From JAPOKJ01 sp031421635 (GTDB lineage Bacteria > Pseudomonadota > Gammaproteobacteria > Burkholderiales > Burkholderiaceae_E): 64,000 nucleotides of DNA. Positions 50,201 through 59,570 of the stretch are shown here, piece by piece. The position numbers and the translations under genes are program-made. The notes under the pieces are model-generated. The model worked only from the letters and a program-made list of their open reading frames with translations. It did not search any database and was not told where the DNA came from. The DNA is taken from NCBI GenBank assembly GCA_031421635.1, contig JANOPA010000074.1:1-64000 (forward strand), given 5' to 3'. Every line of letters begins with the position of its first letter. Within the stretch, counting starts at the first letter, position 1.

Positions 50201-51910
50201 TTAGTGCTGTTCTTCGCTGGCCTCTAGCTTCAGATCCTGTATTTTCCGAGTGATGGTGTTGCGACCGATGCCAAGGCGAACGGCCGCATCAATCCTTCGA
50301 CCTCGCGTGACTTTAAGGGTAGTCTTTATCACGGCGGTCTCAAAGGCTTGAGTCAATTCGTCCATGAGCTCCGAATGAAAATTATCATTTAGAGCGTCAG
50401 AGCCTTTGCCGCGTGGATTGACTTGCTTAATTAAGCGCTGCAACACTTCTTGCTCAAGCAATTCCATCCACACTAGAGGGGCTGGGGAGTTCGCATTCGC
50501 GGCCGATGGCGTAGCTTGGACGCCGACAATCGTGCCTCCAATACTTGGGCTAGGCAAATGTTGCACCGTTGTTGGAGTCCACGCGTCTGAGCTGGGCGCA
50601 CCATGGGGCAGCAATTGATTTAACTCAGCACCACCGTTCGTAATATGGGCACCGTCTTGGTGCGCAGAAGCCTCAGGTCGGGCGAAAGAAGTACGCGAGG
50701 ACGGCGAATCGCTTGCCACTCCCAACGGCGTGCCTGTCCCTGCGGCGAGTGACTGCTTGGGAGGATAAATTTCAGGCGGAAGATCAAAAACGTCGACCGT
50801 TTGAGCGGGTGCCATGACGGTCAGCCAGTTGCACACGTTTTCAAGCTGACGAACATTTCCAGGCCAATCAAAGACGCTGAGTTTGTGCAAGGCCGCCTCG
50901 GTGAGACGTTTGGTATCGCCGCCCAAATCGCGCGAGCTTTTTTGCAAAAAATGCCTTACTAGCAAGGGAATATCTTCTAGACGTTCACGCAAAGGCGGTA
51001 AGCGCAATCGAATGACATTCAGTCGGTGAAAAAGGTCTTCACGAAACAAGCCTTGACGCACTCGTTCTTCGAGATTTTGATGGGTCGCCGCAATGACCCG
51101 AACGTTGGCCTTGATCGGCTGGTGGCCGCCGACTCGGTAGTATTGCCCGTCACTCAGAACCCGCAATAAACGGGTTTGTAACTCAGCCGGCATATCGCCG
51201 ATTTCATCCAAGAATAAGGTACCACCCTCGGCTTGCTCGAAGCGACCTCGCCTTTGTTGCTGTGCTCCCGTAAAGGCGCCGCGCTCGTGACCGAAGAGCT
51301 CAGACTCCAATAAGTCTTTGGGAATTGCTGCCGTGTTCAACGCCACAAACACAGCTTTGCTTCTTGGGCTATGGCGATGCAAGGCGCGCGCGACCAACTC
51401 CTTACCGCTGCCCGACTCGCCCGTGATCATTACGGTTGCACCAGATTGGGAAAGGCGACCAATGGCTCGGAATACATCTTGCATCGCGGGAGCTTGCCCA
51501 AGCATATCTTCTGCGCCTTCTGGCACGTCTTCGGCGGCTGCTTCGCGCTGGTTTTCCAGCAAGGCTCGGCGGATTAGTTCCACCGCCTTGGGTAGATCAA
51601 AGGGCTTGGGAAGGTACTCAAAAGCTCCTCCTTGGAAGGCCGCGACCGCGCTCTCCAGGTCGGAAAACGCCGTCATGATAATCACAGGCATGGCCGGTGC
51701 TATCAGACGCACGGCTTGCAGCAATTCAATACCGCTTTGACCGGGCATGCGAATATCGCTCACCAAGACTTGAGGCTGGGCGGTTTCTAAAGCCGCAAGC
51801 ACTTCTTTCGCGGTGCCAAAAGAGCGCACGATAAAACCTTCACGAGCCAAGGCTCGCTCCAGCACCCAGCGGATCGAATCGTCATCATCAACTATCCAGA
51901 CTGTATTCAT
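50201..51910 (-). CDS. ntrC: Nitrogen regulation response regulator NtrC, with a long inter-domain linker
   Basis: This 569-residue protein has a receiver domain with the phospho-acceptor Asp in VLVSDIRMPGQSG. The AAA+ domain contains GESGSGKELVARALH and the sigma-54-contacting loop ERGAFTGAQQQ. A C-terminal Fis-type helix–turn–helix follows (RRIDAAVRLGIGRNTITRKI). Between the AAA+ domain and the helix–turn–helix lies a ~90-residue Ser/Pro/Ala-rich linker that makes it much longer than the usual ~470 residues. It activates sigma-54 promoters under nitrogen limitation, including glnA. It follows ntrB. Confidence 0.94.
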   Translation of the reverse strand: MNTVWIVDDDDSIRWVLERALAREGFIVRSFGTAKEVLAALETAQPQVLVSDIRMPGQSGIELLQAVRLIAPAMPVIIMTAFSDLESAVAAFQGGAFEYLPKPFDLPKAVELIRRALLENQREAAAEDVPEGAEDMLGQAPAMQDVFRAIGRLSQSGATVMITGESGSGKELVARALHRHSPRSKAVFVALNTAAIPKDLLESELFGHERGAFTGAQQQRRGRFEQAEGGTLFLDEIGDMPAELQTRLLRVLSDGQYYRVGGHQPIKANVRVIAATHQNLEERVRQGLFREDLFHRLNVIRLRLPPLRERLEDIPLLVRHFLQKSSRDLGGDTKRLTEAALHKLSVFDWPGNVRQLENVCNWLTVMAPAQTVDVFDLPPEIYPPKQSLAAGTGTPLGVASDSPSSRTSFARPEASAHQDGAHITNGGAELNQLLPHGAPSSDAWTPTTVQHLPSPSIGGTIVGVQATPSAANANSPAPLVWMELLEQEVLQRLIKQVNPRGKGSDALNDNFHSELMDELTQAFETAVIKTTLKVTRGRRIDAAVRLGIGRNTITRKIQDLKLEASEEQH

Positions 51911-51961
51911 GAGTTGGTCTACACGCTTTAAGGCAGCTTGCTCACGAACGGATGAACAAGC

Positions 51962-53098
51962 CTAGGGAAGTGGAATCAATACTCTGAAGTCGGTATGTCC
52001 AGGAACACTCTCTACATTGATCAAACCGTTATGCTGATGCACAAAGGTCTGAGCCAAAGTAAGCCCCAAGCCACTGCCGCCCTCGCGCCCAGAAACCAAG
52101 GGAAAGAAGATACGTTCTTTTATTTCCTCAGGAATTCCTGGTCCGTTATCAACTACATGCAAGTCTAATGCCAGCTTGTGTCGAATCTTTGCAATCGTCA
52201 CCTGCCGGGTCACACGAGTCCTCAGAGTAATGGCTCCTTTTCCTTGCATCGCCTGGGCAGCGTTGCGAGCAAGATTTAAAAAAGTCTGAATTAATTGCTC
52301 TTTATCACCCCGGAACTCGGGCAGACTGGCGTCGTAGTCGCGGACAAACTCCAAATCTTGTGAAAACTCTGCGAGTAAAACCGAGCGTACGCGCTCTAGA
52401 ACTTCGTGAATATTGACATCACTCACGATTCGAGGCTGTCGATGCGGGGCGAGCAGGCGGTCCACTAACGATTGCAAGCGATCGGCTTCCTTGATGATGA
52501 CCTGGGTGTATTCCTTCAGGCTCGGTAGTTTGAGCTCATATTCCAGCAACTGTGCCGCGCCGCGGATACCGCCAAGAGGGTTCTTGATTTCGTGCGCTAG
52601 ATTTCGAACCAACTCCCGGTTAGCTTGTGCCGAGTCTAGAAAATGCTCCTCACGACCAAGACGATCACGTGCGTCACGCTGTGAAAACTCCATGAGTAGC
52701 GCGCCGAGAGAACCTTCCAGCACCACCGCGGTGAGATGCAAGTGAAGGACTTCGCGCCCATGACGCTCGAGGTTTATTTCGGTGCTTTTTTGCCCGAACT
52801 TATAGTTGCAAGCCTCCTCAAGGAGCTTATCAATCAAATGGCCATTCGTGAATAAACGCGAAAAAAAACCTCCTTTGAGACCGCTTAATGAAGTCTCAAA
52901 CAACACTTCTGCCGCTTGATTCAAGAACACGGTGTGGCCAAGTTCATCCAGCACAACCGCCCCGGAGGCGAGTAGGTGGAGTCCTGCAAGTTGCGCAGGA
53001 ACACTCTGTCGTCGATCCTGCAAAACTTCTCGCAGCCCACCTACAAGATGTCCTGCTTCATGGGAAGCCAGTGGAACGACCGGTGAACCCTTTGCCAT
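51962..53098 (-). CDS. ntrB: Nitrogen regulation sensor kinase NtrB
   Basis: This 378-residue protein has a PAS-like sensor region (AGLHLLASGAVVLDELGHTV), a HisKA H-box HEIKNPLGGIRGAAQLLEYE with the phospho-accepting His, and the ATPase motifs NLARNAAQAM (N-box), VVDNGPGIP (G1) and GREGGSGLGLTLAQ (G2). There are no transmembrane segments, as expected for the cytosolic NtrB that responds to PII (GlnB). It is encoded 51 nt upstream of ntrC. Confidence 0.94.
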   Translation of the reverse strand: MAKGSPVVPLASHEAGHLVGGLREVLQDRRQSVPAQLAGLHLLASGAVVLDELGHTVFLNQAAEVLFETSLSGLKGGFFSRLFTNGHLIDKLLEEACNYKFGQKSTEINLERHGREVLHLHLTAVVLEGSLGALLMEFSQRDARDRLGREEHFLDSAQANRELVRNLAHEIKNPLGGIRGAAQLLEYELKLPSLKEYTQVIIKEADRLQSLVDRLLAPHRQPRIVSDVNIHEVLERVRSVLLAEFSQDLEFVRDYDASLPEFRGDKEQLIQTFLNLARNAAQAMQGKGAITLRTRVTRQVTIAKIRHKLALDLHVVDNGPGIPEEIKERIFFPLVSGREGGSGLGLTLAQTFVHQHNGLINVESVPGHTDFRVLIPLP

Positions 53099-53107
53099 TT
53101 GGGTCCC

Positions 53108-53731
53108 CTACTCTTTCACGCTACCGAGTTCTTTCCTTAAGGCGCCAACATTGGACTCGCCTCTGGCAATGTCTTCCTTCATCTTTTGGACGCGATCCAT
53201 GTATTTTTGGAAATTGCGTTCGTCGCCCTGGCGCTCGGGTTCACCGCTGTTGTAATCTTTTTTGAGCTCGCTGAGTTTGCCCTCCTCTTTCTTCAACTCA
53301 TCTTCAATGATGCGACGGCGATCTGTATCGCGGGCTTTTTGAGTAGAGGCATCCACTTTTGGAAAGTCGCTCGGTGAGGACTTGGCGGCTGTTTGGGTCA
53401 CAGACGAAGCGGCTCGAGCACCACCGGCTTGCGTTGCGGGAATTTTGGGTGCGGGTATGGTTGTGATTTGAGGAAGATCGATTTTTTTGCAGTTCTTGTC
53501 TCTTCCTGCGGTCAAGGTATTGTTGTATTCGACCACGCCGTTGCCTAGCTCGCAACGATAAATCTCTGCTTGCGCCGATCCGACCCAGGTCAAAGCGACT
53601 CCAGAAACGATAAGGGCACGGCGTACAAACGCCAAGCCCGTCGAGAGAGCCGCTGACGAAAATTTGGCCCATTGAAATTCCTTGGACGAGGCTGCGTCGG
53701 AGGCATTCGCAAAGGAGAGCTGTTTATCCAT
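53108..53731 (-). CDS. DUF4124-domain protein
   Basis: This 207-residue protein has an N-terminal extension, a hydrophobic export segment (RALIVSGVALTWVGSAQA), the DUF4124 core EIYRCELGNGVVEYNNTLTA, and a C-terminal coiled coil rich in Lys/Glu (LKKEEGKLSELKKDYNSG). It is predicted periplasmic. Such a gene between glnA and ntrB is common in Burkholderiales. The function is unknown. Confidence 0.82.
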   Translation of the reverse strand: MDKQLSFANASDAASSKEFQWAKFSSAALSTGLAFVRRALIVSGVALTWVGSAQAEIYRCELGNGVVEYNNTLTAGRDKNCKKIDLPQITTIPAPKIPATQAGGARAASSVTQTAAKSSPSDFPKVDASTQKARDTDRRRIIEDELKKEEGKLSELKKDYNSGEPERQGDERNFQKYMDRVQKMKEDIARGESNVGALRKELGSVKE

Positions 53732-53823
53732 ACCTAAATACCCATCACAACTGGTCTTGATGAAAGAGACTGTATTTTATATCTCTTAATGTAGTTTCTT
53801 AAGAGTTCGTGCTAATTCTACGC

Positions 53824-53851
53824 AAAAAGGGCAGCCTAGGCTGCCCTTTTT
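53824..53851. terminator. Bidirectional rho-independent terminator after glnA
   Basis: AAAAAGGGCAGCC and GGCTGCCCTTTTT form a palindrome centred on TAGG-like CTAG, with T-tracts on both strands. It lies between glnA and the DUF4124 gene, so full-length glnA transcripts would mostly end here and ntrBC would need their own promoter or read-through. Confidence 0.88.
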
Positions 53852-53919
53852 ACTTCGTATAAGTGAAATTACAGCGCGTTAAAAGGTCGCGCGGCAACAT
53901 CTCGTTCTTACACTATCTC

Positions 53920-55332
53920 TTACATCGAGTAATACATATCGAACTCAACCGGATGAGTGGTCATTCTGAAACGGGTTACTTCTTCCATTTTGAGACCAAT
54001 ATAAGCGTCGATCATGTCGTTCGTGAACACCCCACCACGAGTCAGGAACTCACGATCTTTGTCAAGATACTCGAGCGCTTGATCCAGGGAACTGCACACT
54101 GTAGGAATTTTTGCATCCTCTTCAGGAGGCAAGTCGTATAGGTTCTTGTCCGACGCTTCGCCAGGATGAATCTTGTTCTGGATACCATCCAATCCGGCCA
54201 TCATCATGGCTGTGAACGCCAAATACGAGTTTGCCGTTGGATCAGGGAAACGCACTTCAATGCGGCGAGCTTTAGGGCTTTGAACGTAAGGAATACGGAT
54301 CGAAGCGGAGCGATTACGGGCCGAATAAGCCAGTTTAACCGGCGCTTCAAAACCAGGAACCAAGCGCTTGTAGGAATTAGTACCAGGATTTGTGATGGCG
54401 TTCAAAGCACGGGCATGCTTGATAATGCCGCCGATGTAGTACAACGCGATATCGCTCAAACCAGCATAGCCGTCACCTGCAAACAGATTGTTGCCGTCTT
54501 TCCAGATGGATTGGTGAACGTGCATACCGGAGCCGTTGTCACCCACGACAGGCTTAGGCATAAAGGTTGCCGTTTTGCCATAGCTATGGGCCACATTGGT
54601 TACAACGTACTTGAGGATTTGAGTCCAGTCTGCGCGTTGTACGAGGGTGCTGAACCTGGTGCCAATTTCGCACTGTCCAGGACCAGCGACTTCATGGTGA
54701 TGAACTTCAACAGGTACACCCATTTGTTCCAGGATCAGGCACATTTCTGAGCGCATGTCCTGGAAGCTATCGACCGGAGGGACGGGAAAATAGCCGCCTT
54801 TGACCGCTGGACGATGACCGGTGTTGCCGCCTTCAAACTCTTTGCTAGTAGACCAGCTGGCCTCTTCAGAGTTGATTTTGACGCCACAACCGCTCATGTC
54901 GACATTCCATGTCACCGAGTCGAAAATGAAGAATTCTGGCTCTGGACCGAAGAAGGCTGTGTCGCCAATGCCGGTCGACTTGAGATAAGCTTCGCCGCGC
55001 TTAGCCAGCGAGCGTGGATCGCGCGAATAACCTTTACCATCACCCGGCTCGATGACGTCGCAGCTCAAAATGAGGGTGGGCTCTTCACGGAAAGGGTCCA
55101 TGTTCGCGGTATTTGGATCGGGCATGAGAATCATGTCGGAGGCTTCAATGCCTTTCCAACCTGCGATGGACGAGCCGTCGAAAGCATGGCCTTCTTTGAA
55201 CTTGTTGTCATCGAAATGAGATTTCGGCACAGTCACGTGCTGCTCTTTGCCCTTGGTGTCAGTGAAGCGAAAATCAACGAATTTAACTTCGTTGTCTGCC
55301 ACCATTTTCATGACGTCTTTTGCCGTCTTCAT
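53920..55332 (-). CDS. glnA: Glutamine synthetase type I
   Basis: This 470-residue protein has the GSI-beta signatures FDGSSIAGWKGIEASDM, VPPVDSFQDMRSEMC, KPVVGDNGSGMHVHQSIWKD, and the adenylylation site Tyr in KNLYDLPPEE. It forms a dodecamer that makes glutamine from glutamate and ammonia. Activity is controlled by GlnE at the Tyr and transcription by NtrC. ATG 55330–55332 (MKTAKDVMK) is the canonical start; an in-frame upstream extension is not conserved. Confidence 0.97.
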   Translation of the reverse strand: MKTAKDVMKMVADNEVKFVDFRFTDTKGKEQHVTVPKSHFDDNKFKEGHAFDGSSIAGWKGIEASDMILMPDPNTANMDPFREEPTLILSCDVIEPGDGKGYSRDPRSLAKRGEAYLKSTGIGDTAFFGPEPEFFIFDSVTWNVDMSGCGVKINSEEASWSTSKEFEGGNTGHRPAVKGGYFPVPPVDSFQDMRSEMCLILEQMGVPVEVHHHEVAGPGQCEIGTRFSTLVQRADWTQILKYVVTNVAHSYGKTATFMPKPVVGDNGSGMHVHQSIWKDGNNLFAGDGYAGLSDIALYYIGGIIKHARALNAITNPGTNSYKRLVPGFEAPVKLAYSARNRSASIRIPYVQSPKARRIEVRFPDPTANSYLAFTAMMMAGLDGIQNKIHPGEASDKNLYDLPPEEDAKIPTVCSSLDQALEYLDKDREFLTRGGVFTNDMIDAYIGLKMEEVTRFRMTTHPVEFDMYYSM

Positions 55333-55688
55333 CCTAGTATTCTCCAGATTGAGTAAAAGTATCGTTGCGAGAACCGCAAGAGAAGCAGAAAACATGCCAT
55401 CCCAAGCTGAGTCCTGAATTAGTCACTTGGACGCTCCAAGCTTAGACGGCAAAGCTCAATAGTTAGGCCATCCGCGCATCAAGTAGCGCCGCTATTCTAT
55501 GCCATGCCAAGATTTCAACCCCTTGGAATCGCAATTTTTGTTAAGGGCATGATCAAATTGCAGTTTTAAGCTTGCTTTAATTTACGCACAGAAATTGAGC
55601 GATTTATGTTATTGCACCAATTTGATTCGCTAATCCTTTATTGCACCAAATACGTGCATCGCCTTTCTTTTAAATTATCGCAAAAAAT
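55333..55688 (-). promoter_or_regulatory. glnA upstream control region
   Basis: This 356-nt stretch has no gene. It carries the NtrC box at 55642–55658 and a second half-site TGCACCA at 55613–55619, about 290 nt upstream of glnA. I could not find a confident sigma-54 promoter (GG-N10-GC) by eye. The AT-rich section 55540–55680 may hold sigma-70 elements. Confidence 0.55.
55642..55658 (-). promoter_or_regulatory. NtrC-binding site
   Basis: TGCAC-CAAATAC-GTGCA is a 17-bp palindrome with the half-site and spacing of known NtrC boxes (TGCACN7GTGCA-type). It is about 310 nt from the glnA start. Enhancer-like distance is normal for NtrC at sigma-54 promoters. Confidence 0.72.
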
Positions 55689-56945
55689 TCAGGCTAGAAA
55701 AAGCATTTGTAGATCGTTCAAGAATTGAAATCCACGCGCACTGGGTTCGTGTCGGAAGGGATTCTCGGTCAAAAGTCCCGTTCGAGTTGCCTCCCCAATC
55801 GACGCTTGAATTCGGGTCAGGGACATTCCAGTGCGCTCAGTAAACATGCTGGTCGGCACTCCTTGACGTAGCCGAAGAGTATTCAGAAAATATTCAAAAC
55901 AAAGATCATCGGCCTGCAAGACGCGCTCAAGCTCAAGCGCAGATTGGGTACCGATAGGGCTGGATGCCACTCCTAACAAGCCCAAACCTCCACTCTCGTT
56001 CGGGTCTGATTTTGACGGACCTAAGAGTCGGTTCATATAATCGTCGGGCTTGCGAAACTTTTGCTGGCGCACAATCCGATCATGGAAACTGAGCTTGCCG
56101 TGAGCCCCCGCGCCTAACCCAAGATAATCGCCAAACTGCCAGTAATTCATGTTGTGCTGACAGCGCTTTCCCGCCTTGGCGTAGGCGGAAACTTCGTAAT
56201 GTTCTAGGCCATGAGCTGAAGTTAAACGCTCAATTTGATCTTGCATTTCGCTGATGTGATCTTCCTCGGGCAACACGGGTGGGTACTTTGCGAACAAGGT
56301 GTTCGGCTCTAAGGTGAGCTGGTAATAGGACAGATGGGGCGGGTCTTGCTCAAGAGCAAGATTGATTTCGAGCTCAAGATCTTCCAACGTTTGAGAAGGT
56401 AGTCCATACATCAAATCAATGTTAAAGCTCTCGAAACAGCGCCGCGCCACCTGGATTGCATCGAAGGCTTGCTTGGAGCTATGCACCCGCCCGAGGCGCT
56501 TAAGAGCTTCATCGGAAAAGCTTTGAACGCCGATCGATAGTCGATTGATTCCGGCCTTAGCGAAACCTTCATAACGCTCCGCTTCGAAGGTGCCTGGATT
56601 GGCCTCCAGAGTGATCTCGCATTGTGGACGGAGTTGAAAGCGACTACGCAAAATGCCGAGCAACCGGTCAATAGAGGGTGCAGAGAATAAGCTAGGAGTG
56701 CCCCCACCGATAAAAATACTTTCTACCGTTCGGCCCCAAACCAAAGGAGCACTTTGATCGCAATCAACCTCTAGGGCGTCGAGATAGCGTGCTTCCGACG
56801 GCGCAAAATCTTGCACGGCGGCGCTACTGCGCTCGTGTGAATTGAAATCACAATAGGGGCATTTTCGAATACACCAAGGCAGATGAATATAAAGCGATAA
56901 GGGAGGAGAAACCTTTAACCCTTCATTGAGCCCAAACTTGGTCAT
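55689..56945 (-). CDS. hemW: HemW-type radical SAM heme chaperone
   Basis: This 418-residue protein has the radical SAM Cys motif in YIHLPWCIRKCPYCDFNSHE (CxxxCxxC plus a fourth Cys typical of HemN/HemW) and GGGTPSLFS. SIGVQSFSDEALKRLGRVHS and the C-terminal HemN-like domain are also present. HemW family members bind heme and deliver it to acceptor proteins rather than oxidising coproporphyrinogen. The gene lies downstream of rdgB in the same direction. Confidence 0.92.
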   Translation of the reverse strand: MTKFGLNEGLKVSPPLSLYIHLPWCIRKCPYCDFNSHERSSAAVQDFAPSEARYLDALEVDCDQSAPLVWGRTVESIFIGGGTPSLFSAPSIDRLLGILRSRFQLRPQCEITLEANPGTFEAERYEGFAKAGINRLSIGVQSFSDEALKRLGRVHSSKQAFDAIQVARRCFESFNIDLMYGLPSQTLEDLELEINLALEQDPPHLSYYQLTLEPNTLFAKYPPVLPEEDHISEMQDQIERLTSAHGLEHYEVSAYAKAGKRCQHNMNYWQFGDYLGLGAGAHGKLSFHDRIVRQQKFRKPDDYMNRLLGPSKSDPNESGGLGLLGVASSPIGTQSALELERVLQADDLCFEYFLNTLRLRQGVPTSMFTERTGMSLTRIQASIGEATRTGLLTENPFRHEPSARGFQFLNDLQMLFLA

Positions 56946-56959
56946 AAAAACCTTGTGAA

Positions 56960-57610
56960 CTAGAGCATCCCGATCAAGCGCTGCAACGCCTGAGCACGAT
57001 GACTGTACTGATTTTTTTGTTCGACGCTCATTTGAGCAGCCGTCATCCCGAGCGGAGGAATTAGAAAGTGCGGGTCGTAGCCGAACCCGCCATCGCCCTG
57101 TGGTTCAGCCAAAACTTCGCCCCACCAACGACCTTCAGCGATTCTTGGACAGGGGTCGGTAGCCGTATCAACCCACACCAGAATACAGTAGTAATAGGCG
57201 GAGGCAAGGCCAGGGTTATGCCTATCTTGTGCGCGCGCAGCAGTCGCGACCCCATCAGTAAATGCATTGCGACCTTGCCTGCGAAGCTCTGAAACCAGAA
57301 ACGCGTTATTGGCCGCGTCGCCCTCGCCTCGGCCAGCACGGTCGGAATACCTTGCCGAAAACACTCCTGGCGCATTATCGAGTATGGGTACGCAAATTCC
57401 TGAATCATCGGCCAGAGCTGGCAAGCCGGTTTGCGCCGAAGCATTTTTAGCTTTTCGTAAGGCGTTTTCGACGAAAGTCTCAAAAGGCTCATCTGTTTCC
57501 TTAACTCCCAAGGCGGCCTGCGAGACGACCTCCCAACCTTTCGGAGCCAACAACTGCCCAAACTCCCGGAGTTTGCCTTGATTGCCAGAGGCCAAGACAA
57601 GACGATTCAT
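56960..57610 (-). CDS. rdgB: dITP/XTP pyrophosphatase
   Basis: This 216-residue protein has LVLASGNQGKLREFGQLL at the N-terminus, ADDSGICVPILDNAPGVFSA (metal-binding acidic residues), RYSDRAG, GFGYDPHFLIPPLG and SHRAQALQRL. It hydrolyses dITP, XTP and ITP to keep deaminated purines out of nucleic acids. ATG 57608–57610 was chosen; the longer in-frame start overlaps rph. Confidence 0.94.
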   Translation of the reverse strand: MNRLVLASGNQGKLREFGQLLAPKGWEVVSQAALGVKETDEPFETFVENALRKAKNASAQTGLPALADDSGICVPILDNAPGVFSARYSDRAGRGEGDAANNAFLVSELRRQGRNAFTDGVATAARAQDRHNPGLASAYYYCILVWVDTATDPCPRIAEGRWWGEVLAEPQGDGGFGYDPHFLIPPLGMTAAQMSVEQKNQYSHRAQALQRLIGML

Positions 57611-57630
57611 GAACGAAGTTTCATTGCGAT

Positions 57631-58374
57631 TTAGACCAAGGCTTTCTTTTGCGCGTCGCAAAGCCGCTCGCAACCCAAGCGCCCTAGTGCCAGGAGTCGT
57701 TCGAGCTGTTCAGCAGAAAAAGGCTCGCCTTCGGCCGTGCCTTGAATTTCAATAAAGCCTCCGCTACCCGTCATCACTAAATTCAAATCAGTATCGGCCG
57801 CCGAGTCCTCATCGTAATCAAGGTCTAAAACCGCCTGCCCTTGATGAACGCCAACAGACACGGCCGCCACGGAATCGCGAATGGGTGAGATCTGTAAAAG
57901 CCCCGCCTTAAGCATTCCGTTAATCGCATCGCATAGGGCAACGTAGGCTCCGGTAATGGACGCCGTTCTAGTGCCCCCGTCGGCCTGCAACACGTCGCAA
58001 TCTAATGTGATGGTTCTTTCCCCGAGCTTCTGCATATCAATGACAGCACGCAAGCTGCGACCAATCAGACGCTGAATTTCTTGAGTGCGCCCGCTTTGCT
58101 TGCCGCGAGCCGCCTCACGGTCGCTGCGGGTATGAGTGGCGCGAGGCAACATGCCGTATTCAGCAGTCACCCAGCCCTGTCCCTTGCCCCTTAAGAAACC
58201 AGGCACCTTTTCTTCGACCGACGCAGTACATAACACGCGCGTTTGCCCAAAGCTCACGAGGACCGAGCCTTCGGCGTGTTTGGTAAAGCCTCGAACGATT
58301 TTAACCTCACGCATTTGCTCGGGAAGCCTACCTGAGGGACGTTGATTGGGAAGCTTTTGAGAATCTTGGGACAC
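57631..58374 (-). CDS. rph: Ribonuclease PH
   Basis: This 247-residue protein has RPSGRLPEQMREVKIVRGFT, HAEGSVLVSFGQTRVLCTAS, MLPRATHTRSDREAARGKQS and TLDCDVLQADGGTRTASITG, the phosphorolytic RNase PH fold. It trims tRNA 3' ends using phosphate and forms a hexamer. It lies 20 nt upstream of rdgB on the same strand. Confidence 0.95.
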   Translation of the reverse strand: MSQDSQKLPNQRPSGRLPEQMREVKIVRGFTKHAEGSVLVSFGQTRVLCTASVEEKVPGFLRGKGQGWVTAEYGMLPRATHTRSDREAARGKQSGRTQEIQRLIGRSLRAVIDMQKLGERTITLDCDVLQADGGTRTASITGAYVALCDAINGMLKAGLLQISPIRDSVAAVSVGVHQGQAVLDLDYDEDSAADTDLNLVMTGSGGFIEIQGTAEGEPFSAEQLERLLALGRLGCERLCDAQKKALV

Positions 58375-58493
58375 GGGTTTCCAACTTTAAAAAAGCGAAG
58401 AGTACACCCTCCGAATTCGGATGAGGCGAATCAGGGCGTCGGGATTGTCGATTGTTGGAGTATTAATGCGAACCGAGAGCATCCGTCTGACGC

Positions 58494-59474
58494 TCAGGGT
58501 TTAACTTTTGCCCTAGGTAACTCATTGGCCAGGATCGGCAAATCACTATTCGACCCTTTGATCGAAGCGGGGTCGCTACGTTCAATCGCAGCCTTGATCT
58601 CCCGGATGGTCTGCTCAATTTCATCGTCTGATAAATCGCCGGAAGCCTCACTAAACTCCACGCCTTCGAGACCAATGGTGGTAGTCACAGCGCCATCCGG
58701 CATTTCACCCGAGGACACTTGAGTATCGGTTAAGTTGTCGCCCTCCCATTGCATGGCTAGTGCGGTAGTGTTGTCCGCACCTTCGCCTTCACGCTCAATC
58801 GCCATCTGAACCAAGCGGGGTACGGCGACATTGACCGGCGTGCGGGCAAAGGCGGTACACACCTCAATGTCGCCAAGTGCGGACCAAACGCCATCACTGC
58901 ACAGCATCAGCACATCGCCCGGAAGCAAATTCTCTGGCCCACCAATTTCAACCGTGGGCTCAATAGGAGACCCTAGACAATTTAGTACCTTATTACGCTC
59001 GGGATGGCGGTGTTGCTCGCCTTCGGCAATTAAACCGAGGTTAACCAGAGTCTGCACTTTGGAATGATCCATCGTGCGAGCATGAGTACGGTTTGCGCGC
59101 AAAAGATAAAAGCGCGAATCTCCGCTATGCGCCCACCAAACCTTGCCATGCTGAACAATCGCAGCAACCAATGTGGTTCGGGGTGACTCGGGCAATTGGC
59201 TTTCGTCGTAATAACGCAAAATATCCCTGTGCGCTCGGCGAAATCCGGCATCCATAAACGCCGCGGGGTCGTCGACTGAAGCCTTCACCTGCGATTGAAA
59301 ATAACTGCCCATCGCACGAAGTGACAATTGAGCCGCGACCTCTCCCTGGGCGTGACCGCCCATCCCGTCCGCAACCACCATAAGTAGCGTGTCACGGGTG
59401 TAGCTATAGCCCATACGGTCTTGGTTGACTTTTCGGCCACCAAGTAAAGAATCCTGAAAAATGGAAAAACGCAA
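58494..59474 (-). CDS. PP2C-type serine/threonine phosphatase
   Basis: This 326-residue protein has the PP2C metal-site motifs VNQDRMGYS, MVVADGMGGHAQGE, WWAHSGDSRFYLLR, LCSDGVWSAL and GADNTTALAM. The C-terminal ~75 residues after the catalytic domain are acidic and unconserved. It is encoded next to a Hanks-type kinase, so the two probably act as an opposing phosphorylation pair. Such a pair between rph and yicC is common in Burkholderiales, but the substrates are unknown. Confidence 0.9.
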   Translation of the reverse strand: MRFSIFQDSLLGGRKVNQDRMGYSYTRDTLLMVVADGMGGHAQGEVAAQLSLRAMGSYFQSQVKASVDDPAAFMDAGFRRAHRDILRYYDESQLPESPRTTLVAAIVQHGKVWWAHSGDSRFYLLRANRTHARTMDHSKVQTLVNLGLIAEGEQHRHPERNKVLNCLGSPIEPTVEIGGPENLLPGDVLMLCSDGVWSALGDIEVCTAFARTPVNVAVPRLVQMAIEREGEGADNTTALAMQWEGDNLTDTQVSSGEMPDGAVTTTIGLEGVEFSEASGDLSDDEIEQTIREIKAAIERSDPASIKGSNSDLPILANELPRAKVKP

Positions 59475-59570
59475 CTGACTTCCCTGTTGTGTATCTATCT
59501 AGTCTTTGTCTAGTGTTCGATTTATTAAGTCCGCCTAAAAGGCCTTGCTGAATTCTTTGATTCTTAGTAT

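Noticed and set aside
55333..55688. Sigma-54 promoter for glnA
   Set aside because: GGCATGGCAT-type matches near 55500 lack the GC at the required 10-bp spacing, so no promoter is annotated.
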